From assembly GCF_025384765.1 (NCBI RefSeq), contig NZ_VHLL01000002.1, forward strand, positions 528,093-592,092: 64,000 bases of DNA, read 5' to 3'. Below, piece by piece: positions 1 to 8,656 of this stretch. Made by a program: the position numbers and the translations under genes. A model generated the notes under the pieces. That model was not told the DNA's origin and did not search any database. It saw only the letters and a list, made by a program, of their open reading frames with translations. Source of the stretch: Methanoculleus formosensis. GTDB taxonomy: Archaea; Halobacteriota; Methanomicrobia; Methanomicrobiales; Methanoculleaceae. Positions within the stretch are counted from its first letter, which is position 1, and every line of letters starts with the position of its first letter.

Positions 1-2
1 CG

Positions 3-230
3 TCCCGGCGCTGCAGCCGGTGCGGAAAGCGGGGCGCTCGCAAGGGCAAACGGTTCCTCTGCCCGCACTGCCTGTATACCGGTCATGCCGATGCAAACGC
101 GGCGTTCAACATAGCAGCGGCACGGGTCTCGCCAGGTTCCCCCGAGCGGCGACCGCCCGCCATCACCCCATCTGCGCCCGGATGTGCTGCACCGTCTCGG
201 GATACCGCTTCTCGAGACGGTTCTTCTTGA
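3..230 (+). CDS. tnpB: TnpB (IS200/IS605 family OrfB), C-terminal end only
   Basis: The window opens inside this frame, so only the last 75 codons are seen. They show a zinc ribbon (CSRCG followed about 15 residues later by CPHC) and then [11 protein letters not shown], the block carrying the last RuvC aspartate of TnpB. In the family TnpB is an RNA-guided nuclease encoded by IS200/IS605 and IS607 elements. Past the RuvC block the frame runs on for about 40 residues of low-complexity Pro/Ser/Arg sequence, and its last 68 nt are antisense to the 3' end of the HEAT-like gene. A small hairpin (GCGG-CGA-CCGC, 146-156) could belong to the element's right end. Whether the gene is intact upstream cannot be judged. 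Confidence 0.8.
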   Translation, partial: SRRCSRCGKRGARKGKRFLCPHCLYTGHADANAAFNIAAARVSPGSPERRPPAITPSAPGCAAPSRDTASRDGSS

Positions 231-987
231 GGTTCTCCCTCACGATCCACCGTATATCCTGATCGTCGAGGGTCGCAAGTTGCCGCAGGTACTCAAAGCC
301 AGGCGTGGGGAGGGCGGCGATGACCACGCTGAGCGTGTAGCCGAGCGATTTTCGGAGCGCACGGAAGGCCTCGGACCGCCGCTCCTCTGCGGTGTAGATC
401 CGGATCAGGATCTTCCTGTGGAACCGGAGCGCCGCCGCTGCAAGATCGGGCTCGCCCAGGAGATCCGGTTCGGCGATCCCCGCGATTGCGGCCCGCATGG
501 CAAGCCAGGAACCTCCCTCCACCCAGACCTCCAGCTCCGTTACCACCGTATCACGCTGCCGGGAGAGGAGATCCTGAAGCCCCATCGCCACCGCTTCCCT
601 GATCCGCCACCGCGGGTCGAGGGAGGCCTCCGCGAGGTGTTCGAGCGCCGCACCGACACATGCCGGCGATGCCGACCCGATCGCCCCGATGCCCCTGACA
701 CCGCAGAACCCGAGAAACTCGTGTGGATCGTCTGAGGGGGCATCCTCCGGCGCAACGTGGGCAAGCTCGACGCAGAGGTTCCAGAGCAGGCGCAGGTCAT
801 CGCGATCGGCGACGGCAAACTCCCGCACGGTCCCGGCAAACGCCGCCGCAAGCTCCAGGTTCGCCCGGGGTCCGGGAAGACGGCTCTCTGCGACCAGGAA
901 GGCAAGCAGGTCTCCGGCGTCGCCACTCGAGAGAAAACTCGTGAGCAGCCGGGCAACCTCCTTGATGTAGGTCTCTTTACGGGTCAT
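163..987 (-). CDS. HEAT-like repeat protein of unknown function
   Basis: A 274-residue, mostly helical protein without signal peptide or membrane segment. Repeating helical pairs with aliphatic/alanine patterning and a [18 protein letters not shown] segment near residues 122-139 are typical of HEAT/armadillo scaffolds such as DNA alkylation-repair-like proteins. No catalytic motif is visible. Its 3' end overlaps the TnpB tail on the opposite strand, so the transposon end lies immediately beside or inside its last codons and the native C-terminus may have been altered. It is followed upstream by a co-oriented small GTPase gene. The HEAT-like fold is an inference from pattern; the role is unknown. 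Confidence 0.7.
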   Translation of the reverse strand: MTRKETYIKEVARLLTSFLSSGDAGDLLAFLVAESRLPGPRANLELAAAFAGTVREFAVADRDDLRLLWNLCVELAHVAPEDAPSDDPHEFLGFCGVRGIGAIGSASPACVGAALEHLAEASLDPRWRIREAVAMGLQDLLSRQRDTVVTELEVWVEGGSWLAMRAAIAGIAEPDLLGEPDLAAAALRFHRKILIRIYTAEERRSEAFRALRKSLGYTLSVVIAALPTPGFEYLRQLATLDDQDIRWIVRENLKKNRLEKRYPETVQHIRAQMG

Positions 988-1029
988 TGTCCGTAGAGGA
1001 GAACGACCCCAGGGCAGTAAAAATGATCG

Positions 1030-1515
1030 TTACCGCGCAGTCAGGGTCGCGACAAAGGCGTCAAGCGCCGCATGAACGTTCTCGCCGTTCCGCGCGGAGA
1101 TCGGGTGCACCATCTCCCCCGGGAGAGCGTGGCTGACGGCCTCGGGTGCCGCGCCGGGGCAGTCGCATTTGTTCGCCATGAACGCGAGCGGCACGTCGAG
1201 GGGCTTTAACTGGTCATAGAAGTACCGCGTCATCTCGTCCACGCCCGTCGTGGCGTCCACAACGATGATCGCGCCGTCCATCCCCCGCGAGATGATCTGC
1301 CGGACAAACTCGAACCGCTCCTGCCCCGGGGTCCCGAAGAGAAAGATAGACTTGTCTCCAACCTTCAATCGGCCGAAATCGAATGCAACGGTCGTGGGGC
1401 CACCCTCCGAGGACGCTTCGATGTGGCGGCTGCGGGGGTCGAGCGCCTGGATGAAACTGGACTTTCCTGCGTTGAAGGAACCGAAAACGACGATCTTGAG
1501 CCTGCCCTCTGCCAT
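1030..1515 (-). CDS. Small Ras-like GTP-binding protein
   Basis: A 161-residue single-domain G protein. Near the N-terminus it has the P-loop GSFNAGKSS (residues 12-20), a G3 region FGTPGQERFEF in place of the usual DTAGQ, and the G4 motif NKCD; the G5 region is probably HPISARNG. Proteins of this kind (Ras-like, COG2229-type) act as regulatory switches with roadblock or scaffold partners in prokaryotes. It is co-oriented with the HEAT-like gene, 42 nt away, so the two may be one transcript and the helical protein could be a partner; that is inference. The T in GTPGQ replaces the usual A, a common variant in archaeal small GTPases. Confidence 0.85.
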   Translation of the reverse strand: MAEGRLKIVVFGSFNAGKSSFIQALDPRSRHIEASSEGGPTTVAFDFGRLKVGDKSIFLFGTPGQERFEFVRQIISRGMDGAIIVVDATTGVDEMTRYFYDQLKPLDVPLAFMANKCDCPGAAPEAVSHALPGEMVHPISARNGENVHAALDAFVATLTAR

Positions 1516-1690
1516 TATAACCTCTATCTGCGTCAGGATGATTTAGAGTTTCGCTATGGAGGCGTCATGATGCGGATGGAAGCGTATCCGGCCACCGACA
1601 AAAATTTTTATCCCGGTTCCCGATTGAAGGAAACAATCGCCCTCCCGCCCCGCCGGGGCTTCTGCGCCGCCCGGCGCAAACGCCCAACAT

Positions 1691-1697
1691 CCATATA
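1691..1697 (+). promoter_or_regulatory. TATA box of the 117-aa hypothetical gene
   Basis: ATATAAC lies with its centre about 27 nt upstream of the ATG at 1721. At the usual archaeal TATA-to-start distance, transcription would begin at or next to the start codon, suggesting a leaderless mRNA. Confidence 0.5.
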
Positions 1698-1720
1698 ACC
1701 GGCGGATCCAAGGTACTGGT

Positions 1721-2074
1721 ATGGAGCCGGACGAAGTGGACGTTGTCGCGCAGGAGATCATGGTCACCCTGGACAGACTCTTCCTTGCTGAGAAGCAGGC
1801 GCGGCTCCAGGTCTCCGCACTCGAGGAACGGCAGTATCCCCTGGCCGCGACGTTCGAGATGGTCAGCGACATGGATGCGGGCACCGCCATCGAGGAGGCG
1901 CTTGCCGGGCTCGGATTTGAGTACCACGCCATCGACGAGGACGCCGAACTCTGGATCTCGGACGAGCACGGGCTGATGGTCTTCCTCTACTTCACCGACC
2001 CGGACGGGCGGTACTACAACTACCGGATCGTCGCGTTCGACGTCGTTGGCGAGGAAGAGGAGCTGCCCGCGTGA
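1721..2074 (+). CDS. Conserved-looking hypothetical protein, acidic, 117 aa
   Basis: A small acidic protein with an N-terminal helical half (residues 1-45) and a C-terminal half rich in alternating aromatic and charged residues (LWISDEHGLMVFLYF, then YYNYRIVAF), suggesting a small alpha/beta domain. It has no signal peptide or membrane segment. I do not recognise the family. A TATA box about 27 nt upstream supports this ATG as a leaderless start. The following HEAT-repeat gene starts about 110 nt downstream with its own TATA box. Composition matches the neighbours, so it is likely a real gene. Confidence 0.7.
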   Translation: MEPDEVDVVAQEIMVTLDRLFLAEKQARLQVSALEERQYPLAATFEMVSDMDAGTAIEEALAGLGFEYHAIDEDAELWISDEHGLMVFLYFTDPDGRYYNYRIVAFDVVGEEEELPA

Positions 2075-2132
2075 CCGGCGCGGGGGCGGCGAACCTTCCG
2101 CCGGCAGGGAGGAGAGATGCCGTGCCAGGTGC

Positions 2133-2139
2133 TATATAC
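2133..2139 (+). promoter_or_regulatory. TATA box of the HEAT-repeat/aminopeptidase operon
   Basis: TATATAC lies about 46 nt before the ATG at 2182, which predicts a leader of about 20 nt that includes a purine-rich stretch (GGGAGGG) before the start codon. Confidence 0.45.
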
Positions 2140-2181
2140 TGTAAACGAGATCGGGTGCAGCGAGAACCGGGAGGGATCAGG

Positions 2182-2712
2182 ATGGAGCGCTCGGTAAAAC
2201 GCCTCATGGAAGATAGGGAGAAACGGCGCGAGGAGAACATCGGCAAGTACATCGAACTGCTCTCGGACGAGTGCATCCCCTACCGGCTGCGGGCGGCCGA
2301 GGCGCTCGGGTACTGCGCCGACCCCCGCGCAGTCGAGCCGCTGATCGCCGCCCTCACGGACCGCGAGAACGAGGTGCGGTGGGTTGCCGCACAGGCGCTC
2401 GGGAGGCTCTGCGATACGCGGGCGGTCGAACCGCTCCTCGTTCTCCTCGATGACCGCGAACGGTGGACGCGGCGCGGTGCCGCCTGGTCGCTCGGCGAGA
2501 TCGGCGATCAGCGCGCGGTCGAGCTCCTCCTCCCCCTCCTCGGGGACGAAAAGAAAGACGTCAGGCTGGCCGCCGCCGAAGCGCTCGGAAAACTCCGCGA
2601 CGTGCGGGCGGCAGATCCCCTCTCCGCAGCGCTCGAGGCCGAGGAGGAGCCCGAGGTCCGGACGGCGATCCGCCGGGCGCTTCGCGAGATAACCGGCGAG
2701 GTGGGATTTTGA
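2182..2712 (+). CDS. HEAT-repeat (PBS lyase-like) protein
   Basis: A 176-residue protein made of about four tandem PBS-lyase-type HEAT repeats, each of the pattern LRxxAAEALGxxxDxRAVEPLIxxL, from about residue 36 to the end; the first 35 residues form a charged helix. Such repeats are protein-binding scaffolds, often regulatory. I chose the ATG at 2182 because it follows a purine-rich ribosome-binding stretch and the preceding 37 in-frame codons look non-coding. The stop codon TGA (2710-2712) overlaps the TTG start of the aminopeptidase gene, so the two are translationally coupled. A regulatory role for the peptidase is possible but unproven. Confidence 0.88.
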   Translation: MERSVKRLMEDREKRREENIGKYIELLSDECIPYRLRAAEALGYCADPRAVEPLIAALTDRENEVRWVAAQALGRLCDTRAVEPLLVLLDDRERWTRRGAAWSLGEIGDQRAVELLLPLLGDEKKDVRLAAAEALGKLRDVRAADPLSAALEAEEEPEVRTAIRRALREITGEVGF

Positions 2713-5561
2713 CCCCCGATAGAGAGCGGAGGCTCTTTCGCTACTACCCGGAGGACTTCGGAGCACTCCCCGTCCGGGTCGTCCACATGGACCTCGTCTT
2801 CGACGTCTACGACGGCCACACCCGGGTCTCCTCAGCCCTCACCGCCGGGACGCTCGACGCTCCGCTCCCGTCGCTCTCCCTGAACGCCCGCGACCTGGAT
2901 ATCCTCCGCGTGGAGTCCGCCGGATACGCCGTCACTCATACCTACGACCGGAGCGCCGCCCTCCTCACCGTCGCCTTCGATCCCCCTGTCCCGCCCCGGA
3001 CAGAGTTCACTCTCGATACCGAGACGATCTGCCGGCCGAGCACCCACGTCCTCGAAGGCCTCTACTACGACGGGCTGTGCCCCGGCGGGCCGCCCACCCA
3101 GATCACCCAGTGCCAGCAGTGGGGGTTCCAGCGGCTGGTCCCGTGCCTCGACGACATGACCGCGAAGTGTACCTACACGACGACGATCATCGCGGATAAC
3201 GGGTATACGGCCACCATATCGAACGGCGACCCGGCAGGGGCCCGGATCCCCTGCGCCCCCGGCCGCTCCATGCAGCGATATGAGAACACGAAGACCCCGA
3301 TGGCGCCCTACCTCTTCTTTCTCGGGGTGGGATGCTACGACACCCACCGGCGGGAGTTCGAGTATCCCGACGGGCGGACGTTTGCCCTCGAACTCCTCGT
3401 GAAACCCGGCTCAGATGCGGCGGCAGCGGAGCGTGCGCTCGATATCCTCGCGGACGCGGTGATGTGGGTCCACCTCTTTACCGGCCCGGCGCAGTACCGC
3501 GACCCCGGGACCCGGGAGGAAGTGTGGCGGCTCGTGCGGGTGCGCGATGAGGCGAAACGCTCCGGCGACGCCCGGGCGCTCGAAGAGACCCGCAAGTCGC
3601 TCAAAGAACTCATCTCAACCATCACCCCGGGCTACGCCTACACCGGGGCGGTCTACCGGGAGATCGCCATGCAGAACTCCGACTTCGGCGGGATGGAGAA
3701 CGTCGGGAACACGACGATCGCCGCGAACCGGATCATGCCCGGGACCGACACCACCGACCCGGCCTTCGAGTACCTGGTCCGGGTGAAGGCCCACGAGTAC
3801 TACCACAACGAGAACGGCTCCGAGGTGACGGGATGGAGCCCGTTCGAGATCTGGCTGAACGAGGCCGTGACCGTCCACGTCGAGAACCAGCACCACGCCT
3901 TCCTCTTCGGGGAGACCTACTCGCGCATCAAGACGGTGCTCGATCTCCTCGACCCCGCTGCCGGGACGCTCACCCTCGACCGCGGCGCAGGCTCGATGCC
4001 GATCGAGCCGGACGGTTTCAACGACCCGAACGACCTCATCACGGGCGTCACCTACGTGAAAGCCCCCGAGTTCGTCAGGATGATCGAGACGTTGATAGGG
4101 AGAGAGGGGTTTGCCGAAGCGCTCGGCCGCTACCACGACCGGTTCCGGCACGCGAACGCCTCGCGGGCCGACTGGCTCCGGTGCATGGAGGAGGTCTCGG
4201 GGCAGGACCTCACGACGATGGCGGCGGTCTGGCTGAAGGAGAAGGAGTACCCGGTGCTCACGGTATCCCCCGCGTACGACCCGGCCGCCCGGCGGTTCAC
4301 CCTCTCGTATCGCCAGAGCCGCTCGCCCGGCGGCCGGGTCTGGGAGTTCCCGTTTCGGTTCGCGCTCGTCGACACCACTGGCGGGGATATCCGGGAGGCG
4401 ACCGTCCGGATAGCCGACGAGGCCGGAGAGATCGTCCTCGACGGCGTCGACCGGCCCGCGTTCCTCTCGCTCAACCGCGGCTACTCATTCTACGGAAAGA
4501 CGGCGTACCGGCCGCCGGAGGATGAACTCTACCTCCAGGTCGAGAAGGATCCCGATACCGTCGGCCGGTTCACCGCGTTCCTCGCACTCGCCGACCGGGA
4601 GATGCTCCGGCTCCTCGAAGATCCGCATGCAGTGGTCCCGGCGCGGTTTTCCGACCTCTGCGCCGCCCTTCTCGCCGACGACGCCCTCATGGAGGAGGCG
4701 GGCGGGCAGTTCCTGACCATCTTCCCCTCGGTCGAGGACAGGCGGTTCGCCCACCACTACCGGGTGCTCCACGACGCCAGAAGAGAGATCCTTGCCGCCG
4801 TCGCCGCAAGGGGCGGCGAGATCCTCCTTCGCGTCTACCGTCAGGCGGCAGGAGCGCCCTCCTCCGGGCCGGGCAGCCTGGAGGAGGAGGCCGCGGCAAT
4901 CCGGCGACGGCAGAGAAAAAACGCCTGCCTCTCGATCCTCGCGACCCTCGATACCCCGGAGGTCCATCACCTGCTCCTCCGCCAGTTCCAGGAGGCGACG
5001 GCCGCAACCGACCGCCTCGCCGCATTCTCGCGGATCCTCGAGAGCAGCATTCCGGAACGCCTGGAGATCCTCGATGGGTTCGCGGCCGAATCAGCGAAGA
5101 GCCCCACCGCGTGGGAGTCATTCCTCGCCACGGTCGCCGCAAGCGACTGCGACGACCTCGTCCCCATCCTGCAGCGTATCGAGTCCTCGCCCACATTCTC
5201 GATCGAGCAGGCCGACCAACAGCGGGCGCTCTATGGGCGGTTCGCACTGAACAGGAAACGGTCGCTCGAGACCGAAGAGGGGCGAGGCTACCTCGCGGAG
5301 ATCCTCCGGCGGCTCGCCCCCGTCAACGAGTACAGCACCGTCCGGGCGCTTGACGCCTTTGCGTTCCTCGAGAACATGGAGCCCCGCCACCGGGTCCCGG
5401 CGGTCGCGGTGCTCGCCGACCTCCTCGCCACCCTCGATCCCGGGGCGTACCCGGCCGTCTACAACAACGCCCGCCGCTTCCTCCTCGGCGCCCCGGAGGC
5501 CGTTCGCGCCTACGAAGCGGAGCACGGGGCGATCCCGGCACTCAGGAGTCCCGCCCCCTGA
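2709..5561 (+). CDS. M1-family zinc aminopeptidase
   Basis: About 950 residues, the usual size of aminopeptidase N-type enzymes, which remove N-terminal amino acids from peptides. The family exopeptidase motif appears as GGMEN (about residues 327-331), followed by the zinc motif HEYYH (about 362-366) and, 18 residues later, the third ligand Glu in WLNEA. The N-terminal beta domain is in place, and the C-terminal third is helical, like the ERAP/PepN tail. The start is taken as TTG at 2709, preceded by GAGGTGG; this gives an N-terminus matching the family and overlaps the previous stop codon. No signal peptide, so cytoplasmic. The longer frame upstream of 2709 is only a shadow of the HEAT gene. 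Confidence 0.92.
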   Translation: MTPDRERRLFRYYPEDFGALPVRVVHMDLVFDVYDGHTRVSSALTAGTLDAPLPSLSLNARDLDILRVESAGYAVTHTYDRSAALLTVAFDPPVPPRTEFTLDTETICRPSTHVLEGLYYDGLCPGGPPTQITQCQQWGFQRLVPCLDDMTAKCTYTTTIIADNGYTATISNGDPAGARIPCAPGRSMQRYENTKTPMAPYLFFLGVGCYDTHRREFEYPDGRTFALELLVKPGSDAAAAERALDILADAVMWVHLFTGPAQYRDPGTREEVWRLVRVRDEAKRSGDARALEETRKSLKELISTITPGYAYTGAVYREIAMQNSDFGGMENVGNTTIAANRIMPGTDTTDPAFEYLVRVKAHEYYHNENGSEVTGWSPFEIWLNEAVTVHVENQHHAFLFGETYSRIKTVLDLLDPAAGTLTLDRGAGSMPIEPDGFNDPNDLITGVTYVKAPEFVRMIETLIGREGFAEALGRYHDRFRHANASRADWLRCMEEVSGQDLTTMAAVWLKEKEYPVLTVSPAYDPAARRFTLSYRQSRSPGGRVWEFPFRFALVDTTGGDIREATVRIADEAGEIVLDGVDRPAFLSLNRGYSFYGKTAYRPPEDELYLQVEKDPDTVGRFTAFLALADREMLRLLEDPHAVVPARFSDLCAALLADDALMEEAGGQFLTIFPSVEDRRFAHHYRVLHDARREILAAVAARGGEILLRVYRQAAGAPSSGPGSLEEEAAAIRRRQRKNACLSILATLDTPEVHHLLLRQFQEATAATDRLAAFSRILESSIPERLEILDGFAAESAKSPTAWESFLATVAASDCDDLVPILQRIESSPTFSIEQADQQRALYGRFALNRKRSLETEEGRGYLAEILRRLAPVNEYSTVRALDAFAFLENMEPRHRVPAVAVLADLLATLDPGAYPAVYNNARRFLLGAPEAVRAYEAEHGAIPALRSPAP

Positions 5562-5585
5562 CGCCCATAGATCCCCCGGCCGCGA

Positions 5586-5786
5586 TCACCACCTCACGCC
5601 GAAGATCGGCTCCTCCTCGACGAGGTTCGTGATCCTCCGGACGCTCGCCTCCACCGGGACGTCCTCTCCGCTGCAGAGCCCGAGTTTGAGTTGTTCCAGA
5701 CCTGCAGCCACCGAGTCGTCCTTCGAGCGAACGCCGCTGACCGTCACTCGAAACGTCAGCGTCACCAGCCATTGCGTCGTCTCCAT
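5586..5786 (-). CDS. Small hypothetical protein, 66 aa
   Basis: Begins METTQW and reads as a compact alpha/beta protein (a beta strand WLVTLTFRVTVSG, a helix VAAGLEQLKLGL, then VRRITNLVEEE). A GGGGAAG ribosome-binding-like stretch precedes the ATG at 5786; longer upstream starts lack one. It converges on the aminopeptidase gene 24 nt away. No family is recognised. Codon use matches the genome, so it is probably real, but short length limits confidence. Confidence 0.55.
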   Translation of the reverse strand: METTQWLVTLTFRVTVSGVRSKDDSVAAGLEQLKLGLCSGEDVPVEASVRRITNLVEEEPIFGVRW

Positions 5787-6172
5787 CTCTTCCCCCTCTG
5801 AGCGTGGGCGGAGTATACCGCCGGCGGGAGATAAAGACAGCTCATGACCGGGAGGCGACAGATCGGATATCTCTTTTTCCAGCAAAAAAAGAGTGGATTG
5901 ATGGGCGAGACCGGAGAGCAGCACGGCATTATGAGAATGTACAGAGAGGTGCTAAAGCGTTTCATCACGAATGGAGGTATCGTTGCAGTCACGCATCCGG
6001 TCGACCAACCCCGTACCTGCCCGCCGTATCCCGGCCACAATATAATTTTAGTACAATAAAAGGTTTCCGCGGTACCTATCGTAACACCCCACCCCGGGCA
6101 GACGGGAGCAGCTACCCACAACGTATATATACCCGCCGCGAACTCCGGGACTCCGCACAGAAGAGGTGAGGA
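5787..6172 (+). other. Intergenic region, no supported gene
   Basis: Holds divergent promoter elements. A TATATATA box (6124-6131) sits about 27 nt before the likely transcript start of the exporter operon. At 5871-5893 there is a U-rich hairpin (CTCTTTTT / AAAAAGAG). An AT-rich patch near 6048-6062 could contain another promoter. Short open frames here have no ribosome-binding site or family signature. Confidence 0.5.
6124..6131 (+). promoter_or_regulatory. TATA box of the CARDB-FtsX-LolD operon
   Basis: TATATATA about 45 nt before the GTG at 6173, which would leave a leader of about 20 nt containing the GAGGTGAGG ribosome-binding site. Confidence 0.55.
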
Positions 6173-7444
6173 GTGATCCAGGTATTCGCGGCTGCGCCCC
6201 GGCGGGGCACGAAATGGCTGACGATCTGTTGCTTTGCGGGCGCACTCGCTCTCGTCCTGCTGCTCGTCCCGGCGGCCGCGGCCGCCTCGTCGGTCTTCGT
6301 CTCCAACTACACCGTCGCCCCCGCCGTCCTGATGCCCGGCGACGAGGGGACGATCACCGTGGTGCTCACGAGCACCGCCCAGCCTGCCACGGGATCGCCG
6401 CTCAACATCCGGCTCGACCCCGGCACCGGGGAGGCGAACACCTCGACGGAGACGGAAGAAGAGAACGCCTACATCGAGAACGTGCTCCTGCACAGTACGG
6501 ACGTCGAGGTCCTGACCGGGAGTTTCCAGGATATCGGCGAGATCGGCCCCGGCCAATCCTTCCCGCTCACGTTCCGGATTCGCGCCCCCGGAGAAGACGG
6601 GATCTACTTCCCGGAGGTCTGGGTCAGCGTGCGGGACGGGGAGAATGTACGGTACCCCGTGCCGGTGAACGTCAACTCCGCGCCCCTGATCAGGAGGCCC
6701 GCGCTCCGGGTGGAGAGAACCGTCCCGGCGTCCGTCAATCCGGGCGACCCCTTCAACGTCACGCTGACCATCCATAACGACGGCCAGGCCACTGCAAGCG
6801 ACATCTCCATCGGCGTCAACGCGACCTCCGGCGGGATCGCCCCGCGGAACGCGGAGAACTACTACATCCCCGAACTCGCGGCGGGAGGGGACGCCGTCCT
6901 GAACCTGACCTTCGAGACCGATACGAGCGCGCCGCTCGGCCTTACGCCGATCGAGGTCACCGTCGACTACCGGGGCGCCGACCTCGCGCCGTCTAGAGAG
7001 GTCGCAACGGTCGGGGTTCCCATCGTCGGCAGCGCCGAGATGGGTGTCGCCTCCATCAGGACCGAACCCGCCCGGATCGCCGCCGGGGATACGGTCGACC
7101 TGACGATCCGGCTGGAGAACACCGGGACGGCGGACGCGGAGTCGGTCAGGGCGACGATCGAGGATCTCGCCTTTTCAGGCTCAAAAGAGGCGTTCCTCGG
7201 GACGATCGAGCCGGGGAACGACGGACCCGCCGTCTTCTCCCTCGCAACCGACGAGGCGGGGGAGTTCGACTACACCCTCGTCATCCGGTACACCGACGAC
7301 TACGGCGAACATACCGTTCGGCAACCCTTGCAGATCATCGTCACCGGGCAGAACCCGGTCCCGGTGATCGCGGTAGCGGCGGTCGTTCTCATCGTCGCGG
7401 TAGCGGTCGCGATCTACTGGTACCGGCGGCGAAAGGAGGAGTGA
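6173..7444 (+). CDS. Exported CARDB/S-layer-type membrane-anchored protein
   Basis: 423 residues. An N-terminal hydrophobic signal region (about residues 17-38) is followed by a large extracellular part of immunoglobulin-like repeats rich in Asn-x-Ser/Thr sites, with CARDB-like wording such as NPGDPFNVTLTIHNDGQATA and AAGDTVDLTIRLENTGTADA. A single C-terminal membrane helix (about 396-416) and RRRKEE tail anchor it with the bulk outside (COG1361-like). The start is GTG after GAGGTGAGG. It leads a three-gene operon with an FtsX-like permease and an ABC ATPase, so it may be the extracellular partner or substrate-binding accessory of that transporter; this is inference from context. Confidence 0.8.
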   Translation: MIQVFAAAPRRGTKWLTICCFAGALALVLLLVPAAAAASSVFVSNYTVAPAVLMPGDEGTITVVLTSTAQPATGSPLNIRLDPGTGEANTSTETEEENAYIENVLLHSTDVEVLTGSFQDIGEIGPGQSFPLTFRIRAPGEDGIYFPEVWVSVRDGENVRYPVPVNVNSAPLIRRPALRVERTVPASVNPGDPFNVTLTIHNDGQATASDISIGVNATSGGIAPRNAENYYIPELAAGGDAVLNLTFETDTSAPLGLTPIEVTVDYRGADLAPSREVATVGVPIVGSAEMGVASIRTEPARIAAGDTVDLTIRLENTGTADAESVRATIEDLAFSGSKEAFLGTIEPGNDGPAVFSLATDEAGEFDYTLVIRYTDDYGEHTVRQPLQIIVTGQNPVPVIAVAAVVLIVAVAVAIYWYRRRKEE

Positions 7445-7449
7445 CCGCC

Positions 7450-8652
7450 GTGTTCTCAGGGATCAGGGTCTCCGCGTTCCTGGCGTGGAAGTCGATCCAG
7501 CGCGGGAGCCGGGGGACGTTCGCCCTCACCATCATGATCATCGCCCTCATCTTCGTGAACCTGGTCTTCCTGCCCTCCATCATCTCCGGTGTCGTCGTGA
7601 CCTTCGAGACCCAGTCGATCGACTTCGACCTCGGGAACCTGGTCGTCGAGCCCCGGGAAGGTAGCCGCTACATCGACGGCGTGGACGGCCTCCAGAGGAG
7701 GCTCGAGCAGATTCCGGGGATCACGGGCACGTCGCCCCGGATAGCCGCAGGGGTGACGTTCTCGTACCGGGGCCGGAGCGCCGCGAGCACGCTCTACGGC
7801 ATAACCCCGGAGGACGAGCGATCGGTGACGAGGATCGCCGATTACATGACCGCGGGGGAGTTCCTCTCGGGTGGCGATACCGATGCGATCGTCATCGGCG
7901 CGACCCTCGCGGGGACGGAGGGGGAGGAGGCGGGCGGCCTTCCCTCGCTCGAGGGTGTCGGGGTCGGCGATTCGATAGAAGTGGCCTATCCGAACGGCCT
8001 AGCAAGGACTTACCGGGTGAAGGGGATCTTCGAGACCCAGTCCTTCGGCGTCGATACGGCGGCCTTCGTCACCGCCCGCGAGATGAGCGGGGTGCTCGGG
8101 CTCGACGACCAGGCATCCATGATCCTGGTGAAGACCGCGGTCAACGGCAGGGAGGAGGAGTACAAGACGGAGATCCTCTCCTACGGCGTCCAGGAGGACG
8201 TCTGGACGTTCCGGGAGAAGTCGGGCGGGTTCGTCGACCAGGCGATCCAGAGTTTCAACATCATCAACGCCATCTCGACGCTCGTCAGCCTGATCATCGC
8301 CATCGTGGTGGTCTTCATCGTGATCTTCATCAACACCGTAAACCGGCGGCGGCAGATCGGGATCCTGAAGGCGATCGGTATCGACCAGCAGATCATCATC
8401 AACTCCTACGTCCTCCAGGTGCTCTTCATCACCGCCGTCGGGGCGCTCGTCGGGATCGTCCTGAACGCCGGGGTATCGGCCTACCTTACCGCCTACCCGC
8501 TCGTCTTCCCCGGCGGCCCGGTCTACCCGGACGTGGAGGCGTCGGCCATCCTCCGGAGCATCGCGAGCCTCTTCGCGGTCTCCGTGGTGGCGGGCTATGT
8601 CCCGGCATGGCGGATCGCGCGGGAGGATATCCTCACCGCGATCAGGGGGTGA
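7450..8652 (+). CDS. ABC transporter permease, FtsX/MacB-like
   Basis: About 400 residues with the FtsX/MacB layout: one membrane helix near the N-terminus (LTIMIIALIFVNLVFL), a large extracytoplasmic domain, then three C-terminal helices (about residues 275-300, 325-350, 370-390) ending in the typical PAWRIAREDILTAIRG tail. I chose GTG at 7450 rather than 7441 because AAGGAGG lies at 7434-7440, a good spacing only for the former. The family moves lipoproteins or peptides or couples ATPase motion to external proteins rather than importing solutes. It sits between its extracellular partner gene and its ATPase. Confidence 0.88.
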   Translation: MFSGIRVSAFLAWKSIQRGSRGTFALTIMIIALIFVNLVFLPSIISGVVVTFETQSIDFDLGNLVVEPREGSRYIDGVDGLQRRLEQIPGITGTSPRIAAGVTFSYRGRSAASTLYGITPEDERSVTRIADYMTAGEFLSGGDTDAIVIGATLAGTEGEEAGGLPSLEGVGVGDSIEVAYPNGLARTYRVKGIFETQSFGVDTAAFVTAREMSGVLGLDDQASMILVKTAVNGREEEYKTEILSYGVQEDVWTFREKSGGFVDQAIQSFNIINAISTLVSLIIAIVVVFIVIFINTVNRRRQIGILKAIGIDQQIIINSYVLQVLFITAVGALVGIVLNAGVSAYLTAYPLVFPGGPVYPDVEASAILRSIASLFAVSVVAGYVPAWRIAREDILTAIRG

Positions 8653-8656
8653 AAGG

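Noticed and set aside
5844..6059. 71-codon plus-strand frame in the intergenic region
   Set aside because: No ribosome-binding site; it crosses AT-rich promoter sequence and has no recognisable domain.
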